A stretch of 64,000 bases of DNA. Origin: Ooceraea biroi. Taxonomy: Eukaryota; Arthropoda; Insecta; Hymenoptera; Formicidae. Positions 12,200 to 23,087 of the stretch are shown here, piece after piece. Location: positions 4,898,001-4,962,000 of the forward strand of contig NC_039514.1 of the NCBI RefSeq assembly GCF_003672135.1, written 5' to 3'. The notes beneath the pieces were generated by a model that had not been told where the DNA came from, searched no databases, and saw nothing but the letters and a program-made list of their open reading frames with translations. The position numbers were made by a program, and so were the translations under genes. Position 1 is the stretch's first letter. The number at the start of each line of letters is the position of its first letter.

Positions 12200-13402
12200 T
12201 AATAATTTTGTTTTTGTTCCAATTTTTCCAACATTTACTGTAATTTTATTTTTATTTTAAAATTTACCTTCTCGTAATTCAAAACCTATGCTATTTAGCA
12301 TTGTGCTATGCATGATAACGTATTTTTTTTCTTGAAAACTACTCATTTTATGAAAAAAATAAAAGAAATAAAAAAGTTTCTAAATATAGCAAAGTTTTTA
12401 AAGCATATTTTTAGATGATCATATTCTGGCCCATTAAAAAGTTCTAATAAAAAAGTGAATAGGGGTTGCTAGTTTCATCCTCTTATAACAATACAGGAGG
12501 CTGAAAAATATTAATAAATAATGTTTGGGAAATAATCTATAGCCCCCCAAATATGTGAAATATCGCCGGCCTTGTCGCGTCTGTCGCGCTACGGCGCGTG
12601 AGTCATCGCGCCCTCGGTCGGGCTACCTCGCGAATTAATCATGCTTTGTTCATCACTATTCGTTAAGACGACCATGGGCTAGTAATGTTAGTGCGCGCAT
12701 AGGCTAATTAGCATAGTTTAGTTATAAGTGCTCATTTTTTAAGCTCTCACGACCTCTCATTACCGTTCGGCATCTCACAAGCGCATCTCTCTTCCGCGAA
12801 GTTAAGTGCATCAATAATATCGTTAGCCCGCGTGAAACTCTCGCGGCCACGTGCGTGGCATGTGTGCCGCAAGGACAGTGCGTCTCAAACGGTTCGCGGT
12901 GACGTGGTAGCATTAATATAATCGGCACGCCCGCGCAACCTGTGTAAGTAGTGTACATAATCGCTTGACTCAAAATACATTGTTATTGTTATTACTCAAA
13001 CTCAGTGCGTGAGCTTTTATCCCGCCCGTTGCATGACATTCTCACCGCGCGTTCCCGCGCATCCTACCATCCTTCGTAAAAATCTCAAACAAATAACCTT
13101 TTTACTAGTAAAAAATATCCACCAAATTTCATTTCTTTAACTTGTTCCTAATTTGAAAAAAAATAACCTAATTTGTACCCTCATTTTTGGAGGAATGTAA
13201 CTACACAGGGAGGGATGTAGGAGTATATATTTATATGAAAAACTCCCCTTAATGTTCGACAAAGAATCATCCCCTAAAAGTTTTCGCACGTATTAAAAAA
13301 CACCCAGTATACACATTATTTTATATACGAGGGTGGTTTGAAAAATCCGTGCAAAGTCAGAGAGATGGCACCACTGGTGTGTATCGAGGTTATTTTCAGT
13401 TA

Positions 13403-14910
13403 ACACTAACGTCTATTTTAGAGGATATCTCAGATCGTAGAGAAAATCCCACCTTTATCAGTAAATATTCCCCTCCGATCTTTGTAGAGTGCTTTAACAG
13501 ATGTGCTCAAGTTGCTCACCTGATTGAATCGTCGGAAATAACCGTGTCTTGCCGATATTCTATTCAGCTCTTAACCAGCAATATCAATATATCCTTCCAG
13601 GAAGGTGACATTCTTAAGAACGGCGTAAACGCGGCCTCCTTATTTGATTCGTTGTTTCCAGTTCAAAAGGATATAGTTCATTTATTCACAGACGGCTCTA
13701 AGATAAAGGGTCGCCCATTCGCAGGCTTTGCAATTAAGAGTAGAAATGGCGATTTGTGTTTACAATTTCGTACATCGAACAAAGCATCTATATTTACGTG
13801 TGAAGCAATGGCTATTATTGAAGCACTCAAAGCTTTCATTCATATGTCAGAAAAGTTCATTTATATTTTTTCGGACTCGCGAAGTGCTCTACAAGCTATT
13901 AATTGCAGAGGTAATATAAGAAGAAAATCTCATCAATTTGGGAAATTAGAAAATGGGTAGCCGAGGTAGAACGCAACAATAAGCACGTATTATTACTTCG
14001 GATTCCCACGCATCAAGATATATTGGGCAATGAAGAGGTAGATATTGCAGCCAAAGCAGCAGCCCTTACAGGTTTAGATACGACATTACTGCTGCCACAC
14101 AGTGACATTAAAGCTCAGTGGAGGGAAGCGGCATATTCGCAGTTTCATGAATGGGCTAGAATACAAGGCGCCCACAAAGGCACCCGGTATTTTCAAAATT
14201 ACTTTATACCTAACAGGAAAAGTTGGTTCCACAAGTTGAAAGGTAACCGAAAAGGTATTGTGTCTATTAACAGGCTCAGAGCAGGTTACACCTCACTGGC
14301 TGAAAGTTTATGGAGGCGCAACATAGTGGAGATACCCATGTGCGAGTGCGGAATAGCATACCAAACGGCAAACCATGTGTTCTGGCAATGCCCTTTGTTA
14401 GATAGATATAGGAACACATTAATTAAGGATATCTCGCACAATATAACCACAGGGCCGTATCACATAGAACAATTGTTACACTCATCAGAAGATGACATTA
14501 TTCTAGCGGTCATGAGATTCATTGAATCCATCCCCTTTCGCATCTAACAGACGTAAGGCTTGAATGTGATAATTGCGTTACCGTCGACATAGGAAACTAA
14601 TTAGGTATAAGGTACTGCGTAACTTATTAAGAGCTGAAAGTAAGGTTTGAATTGTGATATAAGGACTTATTTACTTGAAAGGTGATATTTGCGTTATCTA
14701 GATATAAGATTTTAATTGTTAAACACCGCATAGTTTATTTTGTTTGTACGGTTCCTTTTGTTGTACATGTTGTGCTCTTTTTTACCGGCCACGTCAGCTC
14801 AAGGCCCATCTATCAATTAGTATATTCTAAGACTCTAAGCACATTGTTTGTATCTGTTTGGCCAGATGGCGTTGCCAAGGCCGATACTTTTTCTTCAATA
14901 ATAAAAAAAT
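13403..14910 (+). mobile_element. 5'-truncated non-LTR retrotransposon (RNase H and C-terminal finger)
   Basis: Inserted in the mariner 5' region with near-identical 11-base target duplications, ATTTTCAGTTA (13392-13402) and ATTTTTAGTTA (14911-14921), and an A-rich tail. The frame up to 13960 carries RNase H landmarks: HLFTDGSK, CEAMAIIEALKAF and IFSDSRSALQAI. After a frameshift, RIPTHQDILGNEEVD gives the last RNase H box. A zinc-binding block (CECG...TANHVFWQC) follows near 14340-14395. The RT and endonuclease are lost to 5' truncation. The presence of RNase H and the CCHC-like tail suits the I/R1/LOA group. The clade is not settled. Confidence 0.85.
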
Positions 14911-14984
14911 ATTTTTAGTTAGTAGCATCTCTTGAAAGAACACACACCAAGTTTCAGCCAGATTGATCTGTTTCTCTGTGTTTA

Positions 14985-15686
14985 GCGTTCATGTGAATCG
15001 AGGAAGTCGAGTGATTTCCAAAACCTGGATGAAAGAGAATTTCGATTTGCAGCTGTTTCAGCGGAATCCACAGGACTTTAGGCGTCGTTTCGTCACTGTG
15101 GACGAAACATGGATACACCACTACACGCTTGATACCAAGGAACAGTCCAAACAATGGGTTGCCAGCGGGGAGTTTGCAGCTGCACCAAAGAAGGCGAAGA
15201 CCGTTCCTTCGGTCGGGAAGGTTACGGCAACTGTCTTTTGGGGTTCGCAAGGAATAATCCTCATCGACTATATGGAAAAGGGTAAAACTATTACAGATGC
15301 ATATTATTCATCGTTATTGGACCGTTTGAAAACCGAGCTGCATGAAAAACGTCCACGATTGGCCTAGAAAAAAGTCTTTTTCCATTTACGACAACGCACC
15401 AGCTCACTTCTCTGGAGTTGTGGCCGCAAAAGTGATGGAGTTAAGGTTCCAACTCGTTCCGCATCCCCCCTATTCTCCAGATTTGGCTCCCTCGGACTAC
15501 TACTTCTTCCCTAATATGAAGAAATGGCTAGCGGGAAGGAAATTTTATTCAAACGAGGAGGTGATTGCGAAAACAAATGCCTACTTTGCAGAGTTGGACC
15601 TATCCTATTATTCGGAAGGGATCAACAAACTGGAGCAGCGTTGGACGAAGTGTATAAGCCTAAAAGGGGACTACGTTGAAAAATAA
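14985..15686 (+). pseudogene. Mariner transposase, N-terminally deleted and frameshifted
   Basis: Reads VISKTWMKENFDLQLFQRNP, then FRRRFVTVDETWIHHYT (first catalytic D), EFAAAPKKAKTVPSVGK, VFWGSQGIILIDYMEKG. A frameshift near 15365 follows, then YDNAPAHFSG (second D), PYSPDLAPSDYYFFPN (third D) and a C-terminus ending DYVEK at 15686. The N-terminal DNA-binding region is deleted. It is non-functional but relatively young, since all three catalytic aspartates are still present. Confidence 0.85.
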
Positions 15687-15864
15687 AAAAGGTTTATTCC
15701 GAAACATTAAGTAGTTTTTATTTTTGCACGGACTTTTCAAACCACCCTCGTACACATTATTTTATATTTTTTGTATTCTCTTACTTTTGGACGTAAATAA
15801 TCGAGAATCATTTTAAGAGGGTTCTGCAAATATTTAATAACACAGTTGTATTTTTGTAACATAC

Positions 15865-16108
15865 CTTTAATAAAGGTATTTTTGTTTGATCGCCGAGGAT
15901 AATCAATAAATGGTCAATAGTGTTGATCGTGCGAGAAATTATTTGAAGGCCAAGGAGAGATGTAGCGCACGTGACAAAACGTCCCAAAATATTTGGTGGT
16001 ACATCCTGTATATAACGACGCTGAAAAACCGATCGTATAATATCGCTGTAATATGAAGTAATAACATGGGTGCTCTTCTTTAGATCCGTCCTAATAGATT
16101 CAAAAAGT
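15865..16108 (-). CDS. Axonemal dynein heavy chain, exon B
   Basis: Minus-strand exon with acceptor TTTGCAG (next to 16109) and donor AAG then GTATG (15864-15860). Its first base completes an AGA codon split with exon A. It then reads LFESIRTDLKKSTHVITSYY, RSVFQRRYIQDVPPNILGRF, VTCATSLLGLQIISRTI and ends IPLLK in phase 0. The block around FVTCATSLLGLQIISRTINT corresponds to the conserved (A)TLMSxQLRSLxxxSL stretch of axonemal heavy chains. Length is 244 bases. Phases agree with both neighbouring exons, which is strong support that A, B and C belong to one transcript. Confidence 0.68.
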
Positions 16109-16257
16109 CTGCAAACATTAATATCATTGTCTTCAATTTCTAGTATACATAAATATAAAATATTTTTTATTTTGAATGCAGTATCAGAAATGTTTTGACA
16201 CACATAATATATAATCCATTTATCATAAAAAATAATATCCGTTAGAATATAGTTAAT

Positions 16258-17545
16258 AAGGTGCAGTGGGGTAAGTGCAGACTGGTTTTTGTAAAGGTTG
16301 GACATTAAATGCATATATTATCAATCTCTAATAGAAATAATTCATATTATCGGTATTCCAAGCATTGTGCAAGTATTATTGTTCAACTTATAGTGACTTT
16401 GGCGTCATTTTTCTTTTCAAATTTACATAATGATAGAAAATTGTACGACGTGTTAATCGCTCTGCACTTTCCCTCAAAACGGGGCAAGAGCGTAGGTGCG
16501 AGTTAAAAATGTATTGCAGCCTTAATTTATACACCACGGAGCAAGAGAGTAATTGTTAACATATCTGCTTTGAAATGCTTTTTACCGCATTGAATTATAT
16601 AGATTAGTTTCAGAGTTATTGTCTTCTAAAAATACAAGAACCCTTTGGTGAAATTTGAAAGTAGGTTTGGTAGAATAAAACGACCACATAAAAAGTGTAA
16701 TAACATAAAATATTAAAATGAATAAGATATTTTACATAAAAGAACATTAATTCGGTAAATAAAAAGGTGGTTTAAAAACTGTAGAATATAAAATAAGATA
16801 AACAAAAAACAAAAAATTAATAATTCAGTTACTTTTAACAAAAACAAAGTTGCAGATAGATATTAATCAGAATCTTCACATCGTTTGCACTCGAACCATG
16901 GCAACCCCATATAAAAACCATTAATAAACAAATCAAAATAGCAAATTTTTTAAGAAGATACTTCAAGAATAAAGTCATTAAGAAATTTACAAATATCCTG
17001 GCTAAAGAAAGCAACGATGCTTCTGTCGACGGAAAAGCTCCCAGTCAACTGGTACTGGTGAATCTGGTAACCAAAACCAGAAAGCATTAAACGATAAATG
17101 AAGTCTGGGGCAAGAGCAAACCAATGTGCACTTACCTCACCACTTTGGTCTGCACATGCCCCAATACGTAATATGAACGGGGCAAGAGCAAAGTAATGAT
17201 TTTTATGTTAACTTACAAAAAACTAAGTATTTATGTTTTTAAGAAATATTTTAAATAATATTCTTTACACTTACTAAAAAATTACAACCCTAAGCACAAT
17301 ATTGCTTAATTAATAAAATTATCTAAATAGCACACACAACTTTAGAGGTCACAAACTGATGACTGTTTTTAACGGTTGATAAAATAAGCGAGAATTGCAT
17401 ATTTTACTGCGACATTTATGTTGAAAAGGTAACACTAACTTCTAGTAGATCTCTACATATCAGATACTCTAATTTGACTCATATAATAAGAAATATAACC
17501 AGTAAATGCACTTGCCACGGTTACGCACTTACCCCACTGCACCTT
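16258..17545. mobile_element. Non-autonomous DNA element, TIR AAGGTGCAGTGGGGTAAGTGC
   Basis: A 21-base terminus at 16258-16278 recurs inverted at 17525-17545 (GCACTTACCCCACTGCACCTT) with little change. The inside is AT-rich and non-coding and holds three GGGGCAAGAGC motifs (near 16483, 17105 and 17178). The left end is only 150 bases upstream of dynein exon B. The CAGTGGGG start resembles pogo-like ends, and the GGGGCAAAG/GAAGTCGTCAC end of the pogo element at 32921 is loosely similar. No transposase is present. Confidence 0.7.
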
Positions 17546-17629
17546 AACGTTATTTAGGGATATGCGATAAATGATTTTGGATTTTTTATATAAAATCGAG
17601 CAGATGTGTAGAATCAACTTGTTACTAGG

Positions 17630-18232
17630 GTAAACCTTGACAAAAGGGGATCCACCTCCTATGATCTTGACATACATTATAGAGGTCATTACTCTTTAGT
17701 GATCTTCAGAAGGTTTTAGCCATCGTCGTTGTTTATTAAAAAGTTATTAACAAAAGAAGTTTAATGATTTTGCACGAATTTTCAGGTGTCCACGCGAAGC
17801 AAGAACATGATATTGACATATAGTATAGAGGTCATCGTCCCGAAGAACCCGTTAGATTTTAGTCGCCGCTCGTTATTTATTAAAAGTTATTAACAAAAGA
17901 AGTTTCAAACATATAGTTATTTTGAATATTGAAGGCATAAACGACTAATATGTATATGAACGAAGGAAGGAAAGTCATTTAAAGTAGTGAAACGTTAAGA
18001 TATAGAATAGTTTCTCTTAATATAAATACAAAGTATTCTTTACTTTAACCAAAAGCATAAATAGTTAAATACAAAGTATTCCCTGCTTTAACCGAAAACA
18101 CAAACAGTTAAATACAAATTAGTCTCTATTTTAATCAAAAGCAACTTCAAAAAATACATTTAGTTTTAAGAACTTTTAATTGGATTAAAATTTAGATCCA
18201 ACTTAATATACATAGTATTCTAAATATACATA
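17630..18232. repeat. FB-X copy 2, left arm
   Basis: Shares with copy 1 the blocks CGTTGTTTATTAAAAAGTTA, AACAAAAGAAGTTT, TGCACGAATTTTCA and TATATGAACGAAGGAAGGAA. The matching right arm in inverted orientation is at 39036-39495. The outermost bases agree too (AGGGTAAACCTTGACAAAAG against GGGTAAACCTGAAGAATAGG), so the two arms may be one element now spread over 22 kb by nested insertions. The left arm ends in CATA, the target site of LTR-A copy 1. Confidence 0.65.
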
Positions 18233-19812
18233 CTGTAGCGACGGAAAGTGTTTTGACAACAAAATATTTGCGGGTAAAGCGTACACAGAGCGCGATACTG
18301 ACTCATAGCTGTCACAGTGCCTCACTGCTCGATGATCCGCGTAGTTCAAAGCGTACAGTTCAGTATTATACAAGCTTGTTGTAAGTACACTAGCAAGAAT
18401 TAAATTTTGAAAGGTAAGAAAGTATTTTGACAACCATTGTCCTCTTAAAGAGCCACTGCAAGACACGACGGTCACTTTTTCACCCATTATTATTCGGTTT
18501 TTTATAGTGAAAGGAACATGCCAAAACACAAAGAATATTCGGAGGATCTGAAATTGAAAGTTATTGCTGCGCTAAATGACAGCAAATCACAGGCACAAGT
18601 TGCTAGAGATTTTCATTTATCTAGACAAATAATTTCTGTTTGGCAACGCAAGCTGAGGTCAACAGGTACAGTACAAAACAAGCACAGATCTGGTTGCCCA
18701 TCAAAACTCACTTCTAGAGTCGTCAGAATTATCCAGAGGATGTCTTCTGCCAATCCACGCCTTACCGCAGTAGATATAAAGAATAATCTAAATGAAAATT
18801 ATGGATTAAACGTTAGCAATACTACTGTGTAAAAAATGTCTTCGTGATGCTGGTTTGTTTGGAAAACGTCCCAGTAAAAAGCCCTGTATTTCTACTAAGA
18901 ACAGGAAAGCGCGTCTTGAGTTTGCCAGACAGCATAAAGACTGGACAAGTAAAGAGTGGTCTCGAGTACTGTGGAGTGATGAAAGCAAATTTAATATGAT
19001 TTCGTCTGATGGCATTCAATATGTTCGGCGACCAGTCAACGAAAGATACAACGTTAAGTATCAAGTACCGACAGTGAAGCATGGTGGCGGCCATGTCATG
19101 GTATGGGGTTGCTTTTCACGTTCAGGTGTCGGTCCATTAGTACAAATTGAGGGTACTATGAATCGCTTTACCTATTGCAATATTCTTAAAAACAATATGC
19201 TACCTTATGCTAAACAGAATGGGTCATAACTGGATATTTCAAAAAGATAACGATCCGAAACATACTTCACGTCACGTAAAAGAGTTTTTACGTACACAAA
19301 AGATAACCGTTCTAAAGTGGCCAAGTCAGAGTCCAGACTTAAACCCCATAGAACATTTATAGGAAGAATTAGACCGACTTATCAGGAAGCAGAAATTCAC
19401 AAAAAAGCAGATCTTTTGCGTTGCTTGACTGAAGAGTGGACCAAAATCCCCGCAAATGTCTTAAGTACACTTGTTGACTCTATGCCATCACGGTGTGCTG
19501 CTGTAATTTGTTCCAAAGGATATGCTACGAAGTATTAGAGGAGGACTTTATCAGAAATGTTTCGTCTGTCAAATGTGTTCAGAAATAATTTAATTTGGAA
19601 ATAAATGTTATTGTCAAAATATTTTCTGTTTCACGATATTCTCGCAAACGTAGTCCCTGCCAAGAAAAAAACGGCAAATGTGTAATATCTTGATTTATTT
19701 ATTGTATTAAATGACTCTGTCGATTTTTATTTAGAAATGCAGTCAATTTTGTTTCTTAAAATAAAACTTTACTAGTAAAAACTGTTTGTCAAAATACTTT
19801 CCGTCGCTACTG
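18233..19812 (+). mobile_element. Tc1-like transposon inserted in an LTR target duplication
   Basis: Inverted ends CTGTAGCGACGGAAAGTGTT and, inverted, CAGTAGCGACGGAAAGTATT, flanked by TA on both sides. The TA is the last two bases of CATA. If the element is removed, CATA directly abuts the start of LTR-A at 19815, which matches the CATA after that LTR at 22250. The Tc1 therefore jumped into the LTR target duplication, and is younger than the LTR insertion. Confidence 0.9.
18518..19538 (+). pseudogene. Tc1-family transposase pseudogene
   Basis: Frame blocks: N-terminal helix-turn-helix MPKHKEYSEDLKLKVIAAL with DFHLSRQIISVWQRKL, then a paired-like second domain and a stop after SNTTV (18832). 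Then KRPSKKPCISTKNRKARLEF, VLWSDESKFNM (first D), HVMVWGCFSRSG, a stop after KQNGS, then WIFQKDNDPKHTS (second D) and SPDLNPIEHL (E). A stop follows the L. The C-terminus ends GYATKY at 19538. At least three stops make it dead. The DD34E layout and GGGHVMVWGCF are typical of Tc1. Confidence 0.88.
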
Positions 19813-19814
19813 TA

Positions 19815-22249
19815 TGTTACGTCCAGAGCTTCAATGGATGAGCTCGGAAGGAAGGGCGCAACAGAGATCCTCTCTCGTGATTTGTTTGCACTCAGGCCCA
19901 AATCAGGTCGAGCCCGAGTCGAGCTGACCAATGTTCCTGCGTTAGAGTCAACGACCGGATCATCGATTTTAGCCCTGGTTCGGAAATCTCTGCTCGAATG
20001 GTCCTTTTTAGGTCAGGGAACTGAATCCCTTTTACCTGGGATAGGACCCATACGATCTGTTGTGAAAAGGGGGAGAGGGATGCTGAATAAAATAAAAAAG
20101 TTTTGTTTTTAAAAAAACTTTAATACATTATATAGTGGTGATATTCTATTACAGTAATGATCTAACAAATGAATATTAAAGATACCGGATATTTACATCA
20201 CAAAATTGTTATTTAAATTTGAGCTACACTGGTATTAACTAATGAATACAAAAGATTTAAAATATCTACATTACAAATTATTATGATAAAAGAAAAAAAA
20301 TTGAAATACATATTCTATTCTATGCTATTGTCTAGGGTTACGGAAGAAAACGACGCATTAACAATTATTTGCTTTAAATGGTAAAAATTATCTTACTATT
20401 CGTACCGGAGTAAGAATCGGCTAATGAGGTACGCGAGGATCAGGACGGGATATTGTCGGTTAGGTGTTATTATGGGAACTACGGTGTTTGGACCTGCGAA
20501 TTGGAGGGTGGTGAGGTCCTGAGGTTTCCCACGTCGATGGCGTCAGGATCGAGAAGGAGAGCGTAAGAGGGAAGGGACGCGGTGTATGTGGGGAAAAAGT
20601 TTAGAAACGTTTCACCCACAAGTTGGAATGATCGCCAGAGGACTTTCAGGAAAAATTCCTTAGATCGCCTTCGGAAGGAAAAAATCCAAAGCTCTCCGTA
20701 ATTCCTTCCACCGGAGGCGTCGGAGAACGAATAGGAGAATCCGGAAACTCTTCGAAATCCGCTGTAGGGATCGGAGGGTACCGGCGGGAGAAGTGAGCTG
20801 GAGAGGAAGAGGAAAAGGACCGAGACGAAGAGGGCGTAGAAACGCAGGTGAAAGAAATGGAATGGGACGGAGACATAGAACGAGACCTGGGGAGTATTGG
20901 AGAAGGGGAATTGGTATAGGGGATGTAGCAGTATGATGACGGTGAAGGAGGAGAAGGAGACCTAAGAGATTGAAGAGATGACAAGGAGGAAGAGGACGAG
21001 TAAGAAGAAGAGGAAGAGGATGAAGAAGATGAGGAAGAGGACGAAGAAGAATTTGGTGATGAAGGTCGGGGTAGGGAAGTTGAGAATTCGGATAGACGCA
21101 GAAGAGGAAGACGAGCGAGAAGGGGAATCAACTATGCAGACCGAAGATGATGAATGTCGGGTAGGTGAATCGATGATTACAGCGGACGATCTAGATTCTA
21201 GAAGATAAAGCGGGAGAGAGGGACCGCGGAATGACCTCGGTGGCGTTGTTCCGTTTTCGGGGCGGTTCGCTCCCAGATGATCGTTTGTATCCTTTCTGAT
21301 GGTTTCCGAGATTTAGTCGCGAAGGGGAAGTCACGCTCCTGGTTCTTTTGGTGGGAGCCACTTTAAAGAGGACAAACGGAATAAGTAAAGGAAATTACCG
21401 ACAGATTAAAATCCGACGGTAGAGAGAAAAGGAAGAAGAGATAGGAAAAGAGTAAGAATGAGAGTGAGAATCAGTGACGTTTAAGTAAATAAGAAAGAAA
21501 AGAAAGAAAGGAAAGAAAAGGGAGAGACTCAGTACGAAAGATTCGCTTACTTGGGATCTTCAGTTGGAATGGTCTTCAAATGCTGTCTTACTACTATTGT
21601 CCCGGAACAGGGAGCCAAGGGGCCAGACCCGTGGAAAATGTAGTGTCGACACTGATCTAGACACGGAGTTACTAGGCACTGTTGCACTTTTTCCAAGATT
21701 GGCTGCCGCGTTTCGAGGACTTCTTGATACAAGTGAACCTTTCGTACTTAATCGGAGAGTACCGAAAAACGAATGATGCCTCTAGGCGGGTTGTCGTCTT
21801 TTTATATGGGAGGAATGGTGTAGGAGAGGGGTATTCTTTTTCCGGGAATTATTTTTGGTAACAACTGGGCATCCCTTATGGTAATTAAGCCGATATCGAC
21901 AGATGAGTTCATGAGGTGCTAATCCTTTGTTAGCCATAAATCCATCGTTCGACACCGACGATACCGAGGCATTCGTTTGCTTAAGCCGGATGTGCTTCTA
22001 GCCGAAAGCCTCGTGCCCGGCCGGACGCGTGTACTAGAACTCGCGGCTTCTGTGAGAGTATTCGCCCCATGAATTAACTATATCATTTTCCTTCTGGGAA
22101 CACGGATAATCTCTTGCTGCAGCCGCGAAGCTTCCGGTCACACGCGACCGAACTTATTGTGTCGCGAGACATTATCCGTTAAGTTATTTTTAGATCACTT
22201 ATTATATTCCTTTGGAAGCGAGGAACCGTGGAGTCTGCTGGACGTAACA
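19815..22249 (-). mobile_element. Solo LTR (family LTR-A), copy 1, TSD CATA
   Basis: Termini TGTTACGTCCAG and CTGGACGTAACA (TG...CA, imperfect inverted) with a CATA duplication: 18229-18232 before the later Tc1 and 22250-22253 after. No internal retrotransposon genes are present, so it is a solo LTR of 2.4 kb. It matches the LTR at 47879-49513 in reverse orientation, for example the shared block GGTCC(T)AT..AAAAAGGG.C.A...CGAGCAGA. On the minus strand a TATA-like CATATAAAAAG lies at 21803-21813. A long AT-rich portion (20106-20400) is absent from copy 2 and may be a further insertion. Confidence 0.8.
20646..21131 (-). CDS. Serine-rich ORF inside LTR-A copy 1
   Basis: Open frame of 161 codons on the LTR sense strand. 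It contains a run of about 17 serines, SPSPPSPSSYCYIPY, SRSMSPSHSISF, and a tail with acidic and proline residues (ADFEEFPDSPIRSPTPP). The related LTR at 48 kb has an ORF in the equivalent place with the same character: Ser/Pro plus acidic patches, LSPPQLTPEV and FPPPSSPSYSPIPLDEL. Conservation of place and composition suggests an LTR-encoded accessory protein, but there is no recognised domain. The GAA/TCT-rich DNA could also keep the frame open by chance. Confidence 0.35.
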   Translation of the reverse strand: MIPLLARLPLLRLSEFSTSLPRPSSPNSSSSSSSSSSSSSSSSYSSSSSLSSLQSLRSPSPPSPSSYCYIPYTNSPSPILPRSRSMSPSHSISFTCVSTPSSSRSFSSSSPAHFSRRYPPIPTADFEEFPDSPIRSPTPPVEGITESFGFFPSEGDLRNFS

Positions 22250-22253
22250 CATA

Positions 22254-23085
22254 ATATAAAAAACGTTATTAAACATTGATTCTTTTTCATGAAAACGCCT
22301 AATCTAACTTAACTTAACCTAACCTAATGTTACGCCTGGGTTAATTGAGACGTATTTTGGGTGGTTTTTCTTTATAGATTTATGAAATCTAGTTTAACAA
22401 TCAATATATGAGTCTAGTGGAGGCGTATGGATCCGTCGGCAAGACGAGAGAATCGAAATTTCCATCGAAGGAAATTCGTCGCAGGTGCCTAGTGCCGTCG
22501 ACCGGAACGTGAATTAAAATAAGATTTATTATTGAAAATCCTTAATATGGCAGAAGGGATTGGCGATTACTAATTTGTTAATGTATGATTTCATTTAAAC
22601 AATCATTTTCGCGGATCATTAAATTATTCTGTCGTGGCCGAGCGGAAACCTTATAGGAGAAATCCAAAGAAACAGCGAAACGTAAAAAAAGAAGGGAGAA
22701 GAAATTTGCAGAATGTTAATTATATAAATTAAATATATAAATCTGATTATATTTTATATAATCTGCGTGGATGTATGAGAGCGTGGATGTACACTGACCG
22801 GCAATGAATCGTTTCGCAAATGGCGGAGCATGTCCTATGTTGCCCAGCACTCTAGCGTATAACGCAGCGGCGGTAGATGGCGGCCGATCGCCGAATTTAT
22901 CGACGATGGTAACTGATCGCCTCGTATGATCATGAGCAGCGAAAGAAATATCATTCCGTCGATAACGACATGTGTGTATCAGAAGGCGGAAAAATATATG
23001 AATTGAATCATTTCCAATGATATATTGGTTTTAAATACTTTTATTGATCAAAGTTATGCGAATGAAGGTGTTCTTTCGTCAAATA
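22254..23085. other. AT-rich intronic sequence
   Basis: No gene. It contains a short TTAACCTAACCTAA run (22311-22325), reminiscent of insect telomeric TTAGG but only two units long. A GC-richer patch near 22790-22960 (AGCGGCGGTAGATGGCGGCC) has no identified counterpart. Confidence 0.45.
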
Positions 23086-23087
23086 TA

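Larger units (their letters stand above)
6268..13310. repeat. 7 kb near-perfect palindrome (inverted duplication), arms 3.23 kb
   Basis: Paired positions sum to 19578 all the way from 6289/13289 to 9497/10081, so the two 3.2 kb arms show no net length difference. Every open frame in one arm recurs identically in the other. The outer ends read TACAGGGCGTTTCTAAATA and, inverted, TACTGGGTGTTTTTTAATA, flanked by TA. This resembles a Tc1/mariner-type terminal repeat beginning CAGGG. A few mismatches are confined to the outermost 100 bases. The 583-base spacer (9498-10080) is asymmetric and made of 80-base tandem repeats. Each arm contains a mariner nested beside a Tc-like pseudogene, and an identical (GT)n microsatellite. 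The whole sits in the dynein intron. Confidence 0.9.
13328..15750 (+). mobile_element. Mariner element interrupted by a LINE, TA target site
   Basis: The ends are inverted: CGAGGGTGGTTTGAAAAATC at the left and its complement GACTTTTCAAACCACCCTCG at the right, each next to TA. The mariner is 5' part 13328-13391 and 3' part 14911-15750. A 17-base direct repeat, TACACATTATTTTATAT (13310-13326 and 15751-15767), also flanks it, longer than the TA duplication normal for mariner. Confidence 0.9.

Noticed and set aside
22305..22325. CCTAACCTAA, possible telomere repeat
   Set aside because: Only two units. Insect interstitial sequence of this kind is common and no array exists.
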